DNA of 46,718 nt from Polaribacter sp. GTDB taxonomy: Bacteria > Bacteroidota > Bacteroidia > Flavobacteriales > Flavobacteriaceae. Position numbers and translations under genes: made by a program. Position 1 is the stretch's first letter; the number at the start of each line of letters is the position of its first letter. Below the pieces are notes generated by a model. It was not told the DNA's origin, did not search any database, and was given only the letters and a program-made list of their open reading frames with translations. The DNA is taken from NCBI GenBank assembly GCA_018663625.1, contig JABJPX010000005.1, positions 1 to 46,718 of the forward strand. Reading direction: 5' to 3'. Shown here one piece after another: positions 24,844-34,590 of the stretch.

Positions 24844-24857
24844 ATGTCAATTGAAAT

Positions 24858-26147
24858 ATGACCTGTAAAATTCATTTCTTGAAAAAACTATGTACTCTTA
24901 TCTTTCTTTTTTCTTTGATACTTTCGTGTACTACAAAAGAAGAAAAAACCGTTAAAAAAATGATCGCCCCTCCAGTAATCATTAAAGAATACGGATATGT
25001 ATTGAATGATTATAAGGTAATAAAAGATACGATAAAAAGCGGCGAAAGCTTTGGAATCATCTTAGACAGACATCATGTGATGTACCCTACAATCAATAAA
25101 ATTACGCGTACTATAAAAGAAACTTTCGATGTCAGAAGGGTGCGTGCAGGAAAACCATATACAATTTTAGCACACAAAGATTCTACAGAAAAAGCACAGG
25201 TTTTTATTTACAACCATGACAAAATCAATGCAACAATTGTAGCGTTTACCGACTCCACAGTTACGGCGCATCGGTATAAAAAACCGATTAAAATTGTAGA
25301 AAAAGAAATTGGCGGGAAAATATTTTCAAGTTTGTCTGTGACCATGGACAGCCTTCATATAAATCCAGGATTGACAAATACAATTGCAGATGATATTTAT
25401 GCTTGGACGTTGGACTTTTACAAATTGCAAAAAGGAGACGAGTTCAAACTCGTTTATGAAGAGAAATACATCAACGATACCGTATTTGCAGGTTTCGGAA
25501 ATATTAAATCTGCCGTTTTTAAACATAAAAACAGGGATTTTTACGCCTTTCGATTCTTAGCCGATAGCACAAAAGGACTGGTAGACTATTATGACGATGA
25601 AGGTAAAATATTAAGGCGTCAGTTTTTAAAATCACCCATAAAATTTGGCTCAAGAATCTCTTCTCCTTACAATTTAAAAAGAAGAATTAGACACTACGGT
25701 TATCGAGTAAAACCCCATAAAGGAACCGATTTTGCAGCAAGAGAAGGAACACCCATTATGGCAACTGCAAGTGGAACCGTTACTGCGTCTACCCAAAAAG
25801 GAGGAAATGGAAAGTATGTAAAAATTAGACATAATAAAACTTACGAAACCCAATACCTTCATATGAGAAGACGAAATGTAAAAAAAGGACAATTCGTAAA
25901 ACAAGGAGACATTATTGGTTGGGTAGGAAGAACAGGAAGTACTGAGGGCAGACATGTGTGTTATCGTTTTTGGAAAAACGGCAGACAAGTAGATCCTTTC
26001 AAACAAAAACTCCCTGCTGCAAAACCCTTAAAGAAAAGCATTAAAACAAAATACTTGGCGTTTATTGAAACACCTAAAACTAGATTAGACAATATTGAAA
26101 TCACTGAAACAAAAAGTGAATTATCAGAGATAATTGCTGAAAATTAA
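24858..26147 (+). CDS. M23-family peptidase-like lipoprotein
   Basis: 429 residues. The N-terminus has a lipoprotein signal ending in LILSC (Cys about residue 24). A long OapA/LysM-like region (about 45-265, with KDTIKSGESFGIIL) precedes the LytM domain. The domain shows HKGTDFA (His and Asp zinc ligands) and YLHMRRRNVKKGQ, but the usual HxH is HVCYRFW, so the second His, a zinc ligand in LytM, is Cys. It could still bind zinc through Cys. Expected to be a peptidoglycan DD-endopeptidase or an envelope regulator. pgi follows after 9 bp. Confidence 0.87.
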   Translation: MTCKIHFLKKLCTLIFLFSLILSCTTKEEKTVKKMIAPPVIIKEYGYVLNDYKVIKDTIKSGESFGIILDRHHVMYPTINKITRTIKETFDVRRVRAGKPYTILAHKDSTEKAQVFIYNHDKINATIVAFTDSTVTAHRYKKPIKIVEKEIGGKIFSSLSVTMDSLHINPGLTNTIADDIYAWTLDFYKLQKGDEFKLVYEEKYINDTVFAGFGNIKSAVFKHKNRDFYAFRFLADSTKGLVDYYDDEGKILRRQFLKSPIKFGSRISSPYNLKRRIRHYGYRVKPHKGTDFAAREGTPIMATASGTVTASTQKGGNGKYVKIRHNKTYETQYLHMRRRNVKKGQFVKQGDIIGWVGRTGSTEGRHVCYRFWKNGRQVDPFKQKLPAAKPLKKSIKTKYLAFIETPKTRLDNIEITETKSELSEIIAEN

Positions 26148-26156
26148 AAAATAAAT

Positions 26157-27737
26157 ATGGCTTTAAAAAACATTAACCCAACCACTACAAAGGCTTGGCA
26201 AGACTTATCAGATCACTTTAATGAAATCGAAAAAACAACTCTTAAAGAACTTCACCTAGATAAAAATAGGCAAGCGGAGTTCTCTATCCAAAATGAAGAT
26301 GTTCTTGTCGATTTTTCTAAGAATAGAATCACCAAAAAAACCTTAGCTCTTTTAGTTGCTTTGGCAAATGAAGTAGATTTAAAAGACGCAATTGAAAAAC
26401 AATATACTGGAGCAGTTATCAATGCAACAGAAGGTAGAGAAGTATTACACACTGCACTAAGAAGCAATTCCGATGAGCCTGTGCTTGTAAATGACAAAAA
26501 CATAAAACCTCAAATTCAAGCTGCATTACGAAAAATTAAAAGTTTTAGTAATAAAGTAATTTCTGGAAAATGGAAAGGATTTACAGGCAAAGCTATCACC
26601 GACATTGTAAATATAGGTATTGGGGGGTCTGATCTTGGGCCTGACATGGTTGTAGAATCTTTAAAATTTTACAAAAATCATTTGAATACCCACTTTGTTT
26701 CTAATATCGATGGAGATCATGTTTCTGAAATTATCAAACACCTAGACCCAGAAACTACCTTGTTTGTCATTGTTTCTAAAACCTTTACAACACAAGAAAC
26801 AATTACAAATGCCAATACAATTAAAGACTGGTTTTTGTCGCAAAAGAAATGCCCTGCAACTATTTTTGATGTCGCAAAACATTTTGTTGCCGTGTCTACA
26901 AACTTAAAATCTGTAGAAGATTTCGGAATCGATAAAGCCAATATTTTCCCAATGTGGAATTGGGTTGGAGGTCGTTTCTCTCTATGGTCAGCTGTGGGAA
27001 TATCCATCAGTTTGTCTGTTGGTTTCACGAACTTTAAAGCTCTTTTAAACGGCGCTGAAGAAATGGATATTCATTTTAAGAATGAAGAATTTGATAAAAA
27101 CATCCCCGTAATTTTAGCCTTAATTAGTATTTGGTACAATAATTTTCACAAAGCAGAAACCGAAGCCATTTTACCGTACACACAATATTTAACAAAATTA
27201 TCTGCCTATTTACAACAAGCCATTATGGAAAGTAATGGAAAAAGTGTCGATCGAAATGGAGATCGCGTCAACTACCAAACAGGAACCGTTGTTTGGGGAA
27301 GTACTGGAACCAATATGCAGCATGCGTTTATGCAATTGGTTCATCAAGGAACCAAGTTAATTCCGTGTGATTTTATTGGCTACAAAGAATCGTTGTATGG
27401 GCTCACAGACCATCATCAAAAATTAATGGCCAACTACACTGCACAAATGGAGGCGTTGGCCTTTGGGAAAACAAAAGAAGAAGTTCATTTAGAATTAAAG
27501 TTTTCTGGAGATCAAGATCAAATAGCAACCCTACTCCCTTTTAAAGTTTTTGAAGGAAACAATCCAAGCACCGGGATTTTATTTGATAAATTAACGCCAA
27601 AATCTTTGGGAAAACTCATTGCCATGTATGAACACAAAATTTTTGTACAAGGAATTCTTTGGAACATTTATAGCTATGATCAATTTGGTGTTGAACTTGG
27701 GAAAGAATTAGCAAAAAAATTGCTAAATAAATCATAA
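26157..27737 (+). CDS. pgi: glucose-6-phosphate isomerase
   Basis: Interconverts glucose-6-phosphate and fructose-6-phosphate. 526 residues. All family blocks are present: [73 protein letters not shown] and [15 protein letters not shown]. It lies 9 bp after the M23 lipoprotein gene and is probably co-transcribed with it. The next gene has its own -7 box. Confidence 0.97.
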   Translation: MALKNINPTTTKAWQDLSDHFNEIEKTTLKELHLDKNRQAEFSIQNEDVLVDFSKNRITKKTLALLVALANEVDLKDAIEKQYTGAVINATEGREVLHTALRSNSDEPVLVNDKNIKPQIQAALRKIKSFSNKVISGKWKGFTGKAITDIVNIGIGGSDLGPDMVVESLKFYKNHLNTHFVSNIDGDHVSEIIKHLDPETTLFVIVSKTFTTQETITNANTIKDWFLSQKKCPATIFDVAKHFVAVSTNLKSVEDFGIDKANIFPMWNWVGGRFSLWSAVGISISLSVGFTNFKALLNGAEEMDIHFKNEEFDKNIPVILALISIWYNNFHKAETEAILPYTQYLTKLSAYLQQAIMESNGKSVDRNGDRVNYQTGTVVWGSTGTNMQHAFMQLVHQGTKLIPCDFIGYKESLYGLTDHHQKLMANYTAQMEALAFGKTKEEVHLELKFSGDQDQIATLLPFKVFEGNNPSTGILFDKLTPKSLGKLIAMYEHKIFVQGILWNIYSYDQFGVELGKELAKKLLNKS

Positions 27738-27761
27738 AATTAACCTTTGCAGTTTTTTTTC

Positions 27762-27769
27762 TATATTTG
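27762..27769 (+). promoter_or_regulatory. -7 box TATATTTG of the first TonB receptor
   Basis: TATATTTG lies 22 nt before ATG 27792. A TTTG (27746-27749) occurs 12 nt further upstream, closer than the usual -33 spacing. Confidence 0.5.
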
Positions 27770-27791
27770 AATAATCTAAACTTTATATAAA

Positions 27792-30395
27792 ATGAAAATA
27801 TTTAAAAATTTATTGTTTGTAGCTTTATTTTTTATGACAGCTACTGTCATGGGGCAAACCAAGGTTACTGGAACAGTTGTCGATGAAAACAACCAACCCC
27901 TCCCTGGATCTAGTGTTCTTGAGAAAGGGACAACGAACGGAACAGAATCTGATTTTGATGGTCAATTTACATTGAACGCAAAATCGAATTCAGGTGTTTT
28001 AGTAATTTCTTATATCGGTTACAAATCGATGGAAATCTCATTTTCCGCTGCAAAAGCCAACGTTGGTTCTGTACAACTAGTTGAAGACGCAGATGCATTA
28101 GGTGAAGTAGTTATTATTGGTAAAGGGGTTATCGATTTAGCAGGGGGTAGAAAAACACCTATAGCGGTTTCAACAATTAAAGCTGCCGAAATTCAAAGAA
28201 AAATTGGAACACAAGATGTTACCATGACATTGGTAAATACGCCTTCTGTATATGTTGCAGGACAAGGTGGTGGTTTTGGTGATACTCGTATTTCTGTAAG
28301 AGGATTTGATCAAACAAACACTTCTTACCTATTAAACGGACAACCAATTAATGGAATGGAAGATGGTAAAATGTACTGGTCTAACTGGTCTGGAATTAGC
28401 GACATTGCAAGTGCAGTTCAAATTCAGAGAGGTTTAGGAGCATCTAAATTGGCCATTTCTTCAGTTGGAGGTACCACCAACTTTGTAACAAAAACAACAG
28501 AAAAAAAACCAGGAGGTTACTTTTCTACAGCTTTGGCAAATGATGCCTACTTTAAATCTACTATGTTTTACAACACAGGTCAGAATGAAAGTGGTTTTGC
28601 AACCTCTGTAATGTTTACTCACTGGCAAGGTGATGGATACAACGAAGGAAACAAAGGACAAGGACAAACATACTTTGTGTCTTTTGGATACAACCCAAAT
28701 GAAAAGCACAACTTTAACTTCTTAATTACTGGAGCGCCACAATGGCACGACCAGAACTATTCTAAAAGTATTTCTTCTTACTTAGAATACGGTAGAAGAT
28801 ACAACAATAACTGGGGTACTTACCAAGGTGAATACAAAACAGAACGAAGAAATTTCTATCACAAACCTGTAATGAACATTAACTGGGATTATGCGATTAG
28901 CGATGATTCGAACCTCTCAACAGTACTTTATGCTTCATGGGGACGTGGAGGTGGAACTGGAAACAGAGGAAACAGAGAAAGAACGAATACTGGATATGTA
29001 GATTATGATGCAATTTACGCAAACAATGCATCTGCTGTCGCCGGAAACTTCGGAAACGGAGCTTACATTACAAGATCTTCTATGAACAACCATAGCTGGT
29101 ATGGAATGGTTTCTAACTATGAAAAGCAACTGAATGACAATTTAGTTTGGAATGTAGGAGCCGATTTAAGAACCTACTACGGAACTCACTTTAGACAAGT
29201 AAAAGATTTACACGGATTGTCTTCTTGGACAGAAGATAGAAGATTAAAAGATGCAACACACAATCGAGTTGGAGATGTTGTTTCTGTAACCGCAACCAAT
29301 GCATTTAGCGCAAACCCTTGGGCTACTTTCTTCAATTCTGCAAACGAAAATGAAAGAATTGATTATGACAGTAGTGAAAGAATTTCTTATGCTGGAATGT
29401 TTACGCAACTAGAATATGCTACTGATAAATTATCAGCATTTGTACAGGGTTCATTGTCTCAGCAAAATCATCAAAGATTTGATAGATATGATTATGATGC
29501 AAACTCTCAAGATTCTGAAAAAGTAAGTAATGTTGGTTACAACGTGAAAGCCGGTGGTAGTATTATTGTAGATGAAAGTAATAAAGTGTATGCGAATGCA
29601 GGTGTTTATTCACGTCAGCCATTTCACGATGCCATCTTTAATACTTATGATAACAGAGTAAGTCCTTTCACTCAAAATGAAGATATTTTAGGATTGGAAT
29701 TAGGATACTCTTATGCTAAAAACAACTTTAGTGCAAATGTAAATTTATACAGAACCTCTTGGAAAAACAGAGTGGTAAGTTCTTCAAGAGTTGTAGACGG
29801 AGTTGTTGAAAACACGTTGAACTTTGGTGCGGAGCAATTGCACCAAGGAATCGAGATTGACTTTAGAACAAAGATGCTAAATGACAAACTAACCTTTAAA
29901 GGATTTACTTCTATTGGAGATTGGGAATATGTTGGAAGTACTGTTCGAAGAGTAGTCGATGAGGATCAAGTAGTTTTATCTGAATCAAACAATGATGTTG
30001 ACGGTGGTAAAGTTGGTGATGCAGCTCAATTCACTTTAGGATTTGGTTTAGACTATGCAATTACAGACAACTTATCTATGGATTTTGACTGGAGATTGTA
30101 TGATGGTCTATACGCAAACGTAGGAGCAGTAAAAAATAACTTAGAATTGCCTACTTATGACATTGCAGATTTAGGGATTTCTTACCGTCTTTTTATTGGA
30201 GAAAACAAAGACAAAAATTTAGATTTCAGATTGAATGTAAACAACTTGTTCTATGAAGTGTACTTGACTGACCTTAGAGACAATGATGAGGCATCTCCAA
30301 TCGCTTCAGAAAACTGGAAAGGGATTAACAAATCTAACCGAGGAATGTTTGGTTGGGGAAGAACTTGGAATGCTTCTGTGAAATACAGCTTCTAA
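27792..30395 (+). CDS. TonB-dependent receptor with carboxypeptidase-like N-terminal domain
   Basis: 867 residues. Signal peptide (about 1-21), carboxypeptidase-regulatory-like beta domain (about 23-105, TKVTGTVVDENNQPLPGSSV), TonB-box-like GEVVIIGKG, plug (about 118-240: GGGFGDTRISVRGFDQTN, VQIQRGLGASKLAISSVGG) and a C-terminal barrel ending in aromatic KYSF. It imports a large or scarce nutrient through the outer membrane; the substrate is unknown. No SusD partner follows; a terminator closes it as a single gene. It is a close paralogue of the receptor at 30866, sharing the phrase RKTP-AVSTIKAA in the plug region. Confidence 0.92.
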   Translation: MKIFKNLLFVALFFMTATVMGQTKVTGTVVDENNQPLPGSSVLEKGTTNGTESDFDGQFTLNAKSNSGVLVISYIGYKSMEISFSAAKANVGSVQLVEDADALGEVVIIGKGVIDLAGGRKTPIAVSTIKAAEIQRKIGTQDVTMTLVNTPSVYVAGQGGGFGDTRISVRGFDQTNTSYLLNGQPINGMEDGKMYWSNWSGISDIASAVQIQRGLGASKLAISSVGGTTNFVTKTTEKKPGGYFSTALANDAYFKSTMFYNTGQNESGFATSVMFTHWQGDGYNEGNKGQGQTYFVSFGYNPNEKHNFNFLITGAPQWHDQNYSKSISSYLEYGRRYNNNWGTYQGEYKTERRNFYHKPVMNINWDYAISDDSNLSTVLYASWGRGGGTGNRGNRERTNTGYVDYDAIYANNASAVAGNFGNGAYITRSSMNNHSWYGMVSNYEKQLNDNLVWNVGADLRTYYGTHFRQVKDLHGLSSWTEDRRLKDATHNRVGDVVSVTATNAFSANPWATFFNSANENERIDYDSSERISYAGMFTQLEYATDKLSAFVQGSLSQQNHQRFDRYDYDANSQDSEKVSNVGYNVKAGGSIIVDESNKVYANAGVYSRQPFHDAIFNTYDNRVSPFTQNEDILGLELGYSYAKNNFSANVNLYRTSWKNRVVSSSRVVDGVVENTLNFGAEQLHQGIEIDFRTKMLNDKLTFKGFTSIGDWEYVGSTVRRVVDEDQVVLSESNNDVDGGKVGDAAQFTLGFGLDYAITDNLSMDFDWRLYDGLYANVGAVKNNLELPTYDIADLGISYRLFIGENKDKNLDFRLNVNNLFYEVYLTDLRDNDEASPIASENWKGINKSNRGMFGWGRTWNASVKYSF

Positions 30396-30865
30396 AAAAA
30401 ATCTTTATACTTTTATAAAACCACCTCAATGAGGTGGTTTTTTTATGCTTCGCTTTTAGTCTTCAAAAAAATAAGGAGGTGCATTTTTCTAAATTCGTTT
30501 TAGCAGCAGTTGGAAAAAAAGAGATCAGGCAATAGACTATTTTAAACGCTACATTTAGTGTAAAAAAGTTAATAACTCCAATAATTAAGGTTTCAAAGAA
30601 AGAAAAATTGATGCCGAAAAAAGTGGAAATGCACCTAATACCTATTTTTGTTAAAGGTTTTAACAAATTTAATCTGCGCTTTACAGATGCGTAGGTTTTG
30701 TTAATAACCCTGTTAATACTTAATTAATTGATTTTCAGATAATATGTTGAATTATATTTACATTTAATCTTCTTAAAGTTTTGTTAAACCTTAACATTAA
30801 GTTAACACTGTAACTCTTCAAAATTTGGATTTTTGCAGAATAATTTAACCCCATAAAATTTATTA
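30396..30865. other. 470-bp gap between the two TonB receptor genes
   Basis: Contains the terminator at 30417-30444 and, at 30464-30558, protein-like sequence (HFSKFVLAAVGKKEIRQ, then IDYFKRYI in another frame) that may be a gene remnant. The last 165 bp are AT-rich with four GTTAA motifs and the exact inverted repeat TTAAC-ATTAA-GTTAA at 30791-30805. I could not place a clear -7 box for the second receptor. Confidence 0.5.
30417..30444 (+). terminator. terminator of the first TonB receptor
   Basis: AAAACCACCTC (30417-30427) and GAGGTGGTTTT, 4-nt loop, run of Ts. Nearly identical to the terminator at 34512-34540. Confidence 0.85.
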
Positions 30866-33409
30866 ATGAAAAATTTTAAAAACTTATTATTTGTAGCATT
30901 GATGTTAGTATCAACTACTGTATTAGGACAAACTAAAATTTCAGGAACGGTTGTAGACGAAAGCAATCAATCATTGCCTGGAGCAAGTGTTCTTGAAAAA
31001 GGAACCATGAATGGAACGGAAACAGATTTTGACGGAAAATTCTCGTTAAACACCACCTCTAATTCAGGAGTATTGGTCGTTTCTTTTATTGGATATAAGA
31101 CCGTTGAAATGTCTTTTTCTTCAACAAAATCTAATTTGGGTGCTATCCAATTAGAAGAAGGTGGAAGTACATTAGATGAAATTATCATCACATCTACATC
31201 ATTTGCAATTGATAGAAAAACCCCAGTAGCGGTTTCTACAATTAAAGCAGCTGATATTGAAAGAAAATTAGGAACTCAGGAATTTCCAGAGGTTTTAAAG
31301 TCTACACCTGGAGTGTATGCTACAAAATCTGGTGGTGGTTTTGGAGATGGTAGAATTAACTTACGTGGATTCAATTCTGAAAACGTAGCCGTAATGATTA
31401 ACGGTGTTCCCGTAAATGATATGGAAAATGGTAGAGTATACTGGTCTAACTGGGCTGGATTGTCGGATGTAACATCTGCAATGCAAGTACAGAGAGGTTT
31501 AGGTGCTGCGAAAGTAGCGGTTCCTTCTATTGGAGGTACGATTAATATCTTATCAAAAACTTCTGATGTAAATAAAGGTGGAAATGTTGTTGCTTCAACA
31601 GGTAACAATGGATACCAAAAATACGGCTTTACATTATCTACTGGATTAATGGAAAATGGATTGGCTGCTACTGTATCTTTTGCTAAAATATCTGGTGAAG
31701 GTTATATTGAAGGAACACAATTTGAAGGATCTAACTACTTTGTTAACTTCTCTAAAGAAATCAATGAAAATCACAAGATTTCTTTTACAAGTTTTGGAGC
31801 GCCACAAAGACATGGTCAAAGACAAAACATGAGTACCGTTTCTACCTATAGAAATGCAGAAGCTGGGAATCAATTTAATCCAGATTGGGGTTATAAAGAT
31901 GGTCAAGTAACACATATTGAAGATAACTTTTACCACAAATCTCAAACGTCATTAAACCACTATTGGACTATTAACGATAACACTTCTTTATCTACTGCTG
32001 CATACGTATCTTACGGTAGTGGTGGTGGTGGTGGAACTGCTGGAACTAACAGAGATTTATTTGGTGTTAGACTTGGTGGTGCAGACCAACCTGTAGATTT
32101 AGACAACATTGTTGAAATCAACAGAGCTAACGGAGCTTTAGGTTCTGAAGCTATCTTAAGAGCCTCTAGAAATGACCACGAATGGTACGGGTTATTATCT
32201 ACCTTCAAAACAAACTTAACAGATGAACTTACTTTTATCGGTGGATTGGACGTAAGAACTTACACAGGAAAGCACTTTAGAGAAGTGACAGACTTATTAG
32301 GAGGTGATTATTACTTTGACAACGAGAACGTGAACAATCCAAATGCAGCTTTAGTAGTTGGAGACAAAATGGGCTATAACAACGACGGTGAAGTTGGTTG
32401 GTTAGGTTTCTTTGGTCAATTAGAATATGGAACAGAAAACTTTGATGCATTTGTATCTTCTTCTCTTCAAAAAACTTCTTACCAAAGAATTGAATACTTT
32501 TTATATGACTTAAGCACAGAAGCTGGAAAAGATTTAGCAACTTCTGAGAAAATCAAATTGGATGGATATAGTATTAAAGGGGGTGCAAACTACCGTTTAG
32601 ACGATGTTCAAAATGTTTTTGCAAACATTGGTTATTTCGAAAGACCAGCTGCATTCAATGCTGTTTTTAACGGATACAACAACACGAAAATCAACAGAGA
32701 TGCTGAAAATGAAAAAGTATTCAGTTTAGAATTAGGGTACGGTGTTAGAGCTGAAAAATTTGCAGCAAATGTAAACGTATACAGAACACAGTGGAATGAC
32801 AGAACTTTTACAAGAAGCGTAAGAGCTACTGAACCTGGTGCTGAAGACTATACCGCAAACCTTTTAGGCGTAAACGCTTTACACCAAGGAGTTGAGTTTG
32901 ATTTCACCTACAAGCCTTCTAACAACCTTAACTTTTCAGGAATGGTATCTTTGGGAGATTGGAAATGGGACAACAACTTAGAAGATGTACCAGTATTCAA
33001 TGAAAACCAAGAAGAAGTAACGACACTTTCTTTACCTATTAAAGGATTGAGAGTTTCTAACGCTGCACAAACAACTGCTGCATTAGGGATGTTATACAAA
33101 TTCTGGGACAGAACAAGTATTACTGTAGATTACAACTACTTTGCGAACTTATATGCTCGTATCGATGTTTTAAACTATGCAAACGCAACAGAAACACCAA
33201 CCGATTCTTATAAAGTACCAAGTTACGGTACTGTAGATGCAAGTTTACGTCACAGTTTTAACTTTGGAACATTTGACACTACACTTACTGCTCGTATCAA
33301 CAACTTATTGGATACAGAATATATCGCAGATGCTATTGACGCTTCAGATCCATTAGTATTTTTTGGTTTCGGTAGAACATTCAGTTTAAGTGCAAAAATT
33401 AAATTTTAA
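30866..33409 (+). CDS. TonB-dependent receptor paired with a repeat lipoprotein
   Basis: 847 residues, with the same build as the receptor at 27792: signal peptide, carboxypeptidase-like domain (TKISGTVVDESNQSLPGASV), TonB-box-like LDEIIITSTS, plug (GGGFGDGRINLRGFNSENV, MQVQRGLGAAKVAVPSIGG) and a barrel ending in LSAKIKF. A Gly-rich loop (SGGGGGTAG) appears near residue 390. The paralogues are alike in the N-terminal third and plug and differ more in the barrel loops, suggesting different ligands. A lipoprotein gene follows after 12 bp in the place where SusD genes usually sit. Substrate unknown. Confidence 0.92.
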   Translation: MKNFKNLLFVALMLVSTTVLGQTKISGTVVDESNQSLPGASVLEKGTMNGTETDFDGKFSLNTTSNSGVLVVSFIGYKTVEMSFSSTKSNLGAIQLEEGGSTLDEIIITSTSFAIDRKTPVAVSTIKAADIERKLGTQEFPEVLKSTPGVYATKSGGGFGDGRINLRGFNSENVAVMINGVPVNDMENGRVYWSNWAGLSDVTSAMQVQRGLGAAKVAVPSIGGTINILSKTSDVNKGGNVVASTGNNGYQKYGFTLSTGLMENGLAATVSFAKISGEGYIEGTQFEGSNYFVNFSKEINENHKISFTSFGAPQRHGQRQNMSTVSTYRNAEAGNQFNPDWGYKDGQVTHIEDNFYHKSQTSLNHYWTINDNTSLSTAAYVSYGSGGGGGTAGTNRDLFGVRLGGADQPVDLDNIVEINRANGALGSEAILRASRNDHEWYGLLSTFKTNLTDELTFIGGLDVRTYTGKHFREVTDLLGGDYYFDNENVNNPNAALVVGDKMGYNNDGEVGWLGFFGQLEYGTENFDAFVSSSLQKTSYQRIEYFLYDLSTEAGKDLATSEKIKLDGYSIKGGANYRLDDVQNVFANIGYFERPAAFNAVFNGYNNTKINRDAENEKVFSLELGYGVRAEKFAANVNVYRTQWNDRTFTRSVRATEPGAEDYTANLLGVNALHQGVEFDFTYKPSNNLNFSGMVSLGDWKWDNNLEDVPVFNENQEEVTTLSLPIKGLRVSNAAQTTAALGMLYKFWDRTSITVDYNYFANLYARIDVLNYANATETPTDSYKVPSYGTVDASLRHSFNFGTFDTTLTARINNLLDTEYIADAIDASDPLVFFGFGRTFSLSAKIKF

Positions 33410-33421
33410 AAAATAACAATC

Positions 33422-34486
33422 ATGAAAAAAATATTTTATTCATTCGCAATCCTTTCTTTGGTGTTTACATCTTGTAACCCTATGGAAGACATTTATAAAG
33501 AAGTAGATGCTCAAGAAACTATTATTTCTGGTGAAGCAAAATTTACTTTAACTGACGGAGACTATGATGATTTAGGTTTAAACTACGGTAACTTTAGCTC
33601 TACTGACGACGCTAAAGAAATGCTTCCTGAATTTTTATCTGACAAATTTCCAGCATGGGGTAAAGAATCATTAGCTGAAGTAACTTTTAAGTTATACCAA
33701 CCAGCATATGACGAAAGAAGTTTAGATGTATATACAGTAACTTCTCAAGACTATGCAGATGGTGGACATACTTATGGAAACTTTAGTCGTGAATCTCACA
33801 TTATTGACTTCTTAAACACAAAGTACACTGCACCAGCAAACAGATTGTTGGTTTCATTAACCTATAAGTACTATTCAGGAAGTGTATCTACCTTAAACAA
33901 TGGTTTCTTATTTGTAAATGGAGAATGGCAAATGGCTACTGGTTTCACAGCAGATGAGTATGAAACAATGGGCGAAGGATACTCGAACTTCTCTAATGAA
34001 GACGAAGCTTTGACTAAAATACCAGTATTTTTACTTGAAAAATTTAGATTCTCTGGAAAAATGGCTGGAGATATTGAGCCAATCATGTATAAATTATATG
34101 TGAGTGGATCTGTGTTAAGCTATATTGCTAACTTTATCTATGATGGAGCAGCTTGGTCTGTTTACAACAATGTTGTAAATGAAACCATTAAATTTGGACA
34201 TGATGGTATGAACTGGGTTCCAGACAACACCATTAAGTACACATTAACTTCTGCTGATTACGAGTTAGTTGGTAATGGGAATTACGGAAACTTTGATGTA
34301 AGAGCAGGAAAAGACGAAGAGTCTGTTGAAGCGCGTTTAGCAAAAATCAATACAATCTTATTAAACAACTTTCCAAGTGATGCAGATGGTCAGAAATACA
34401 TTGTTACTTACAACATCTATAACGGTGCTGCTGGCGTTTGGTCAATGGCAGTTATCAAGTCTGGATCAGCATATATTTTACAATAG
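33422..34486 (+). CDS. lipoprotein with four internal repeats, receptor-associated
   Basis: 354 residues; I do not recognise a named family. The signal ends in VFTSC (Cys 18) followed by acidic PMED, a surface-export-like pattern in Bacteroidota. Four repeats of about 55-65 residues begin near residues 41, 104, 173 and 263. Each runs [YF]T-x-T-x-x-DY, then a Gly and Y[GS]NF, a helical stretch ending in LxxxF, and a closing YKxYxG-like strand (examples FTLTDGDY, YTVTSQDY, YTLTSADY). Between them are short W-containing strands (GEWQMATG, AAWSVYNN, MNWVPDN). It lies 12 bp after a TonB receptor and before a terminator, so a ligand-binding partner of that receptor is the natural inference. Confidence 0.75.
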   Translation: MKKIFYSFAILSLVFTSCNPMEDIYKEVDAQETIISGEAKFTLTDGDYDDLGLNYGNFSSTDDAKEMLPEFLSDKFPAWGKESLAEVTFKLYQPAYDERSLDVYTVTSQDYADGGHTYGNFSRESHIIDFLNTKYTAPANRLLVSLTYKYYSGSVSTLNNGFLFVNGEWQMATGFTADEYETMGEGYSNFSNEDEALTKIPVFLLEKFRFSGKMAGDIEPIMYKLYVSGSVLSYIANFIYDGAAWSVYNNVVNETIKFGHDGMNWVPDNTIKYTLTSADYELVGNGNYGNFDVRAGKDEESVEARLAKINTILLNNFPSDADGQKYIVTYNIYNGAAGVWSMAVIKSGSAYILQ

Positions 34487-34511
34487 TAAAATCTAATTTT
34501 TTACTGTTTTT

Positions 34512-34540
34512 AAAACCACCTCCTATGAGGTGGTTTTTTT
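34512..34540 (+). terminator. terminator of the receptor-lipoprotein pair
   Basis: AAAACCACCTC (34512-34522) and GAGGTGGTTTT with loop CTAT and a T run. The stem is the same as at 30417. Confidence 0.87.
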
Positions 34541-34590
34541 ATGTAATAATTTGTTAACTTTACAGCACTAAAAAAACAAGAGATTACATT

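Noticed and set aside
24844..24861. A five-codon upstream frame overlapping the M23 lipoprotein start as ATGA
   Set aside because: It begins at the last base of the -7 box, so the mRNA probably starts within it and does not contain its ATG.
27746..27769. TTTG 12 nt upstream of TATATTTG as a full -33/-7 promoter
   Set aside because: The spacing is about 7 nt shorter than the consensus seen at tRNA-Cys (19) and at 15765-15795 (20), so I report only the -7 box.
30463..30666. A 67-codon minus-strand frame between the receptors
   Set aside because: It mirrors the plus-strand fragment, is rich in Phe and Ile from A-rich complement, and has no promoter or neighbour support.
32018..32036. A short GTG/GGT repeat
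   Set aside because: It encodes a Gly-rich loop of the second TonB receptor. It is too short and in frame, so there is no reason to treat it as a separate element.
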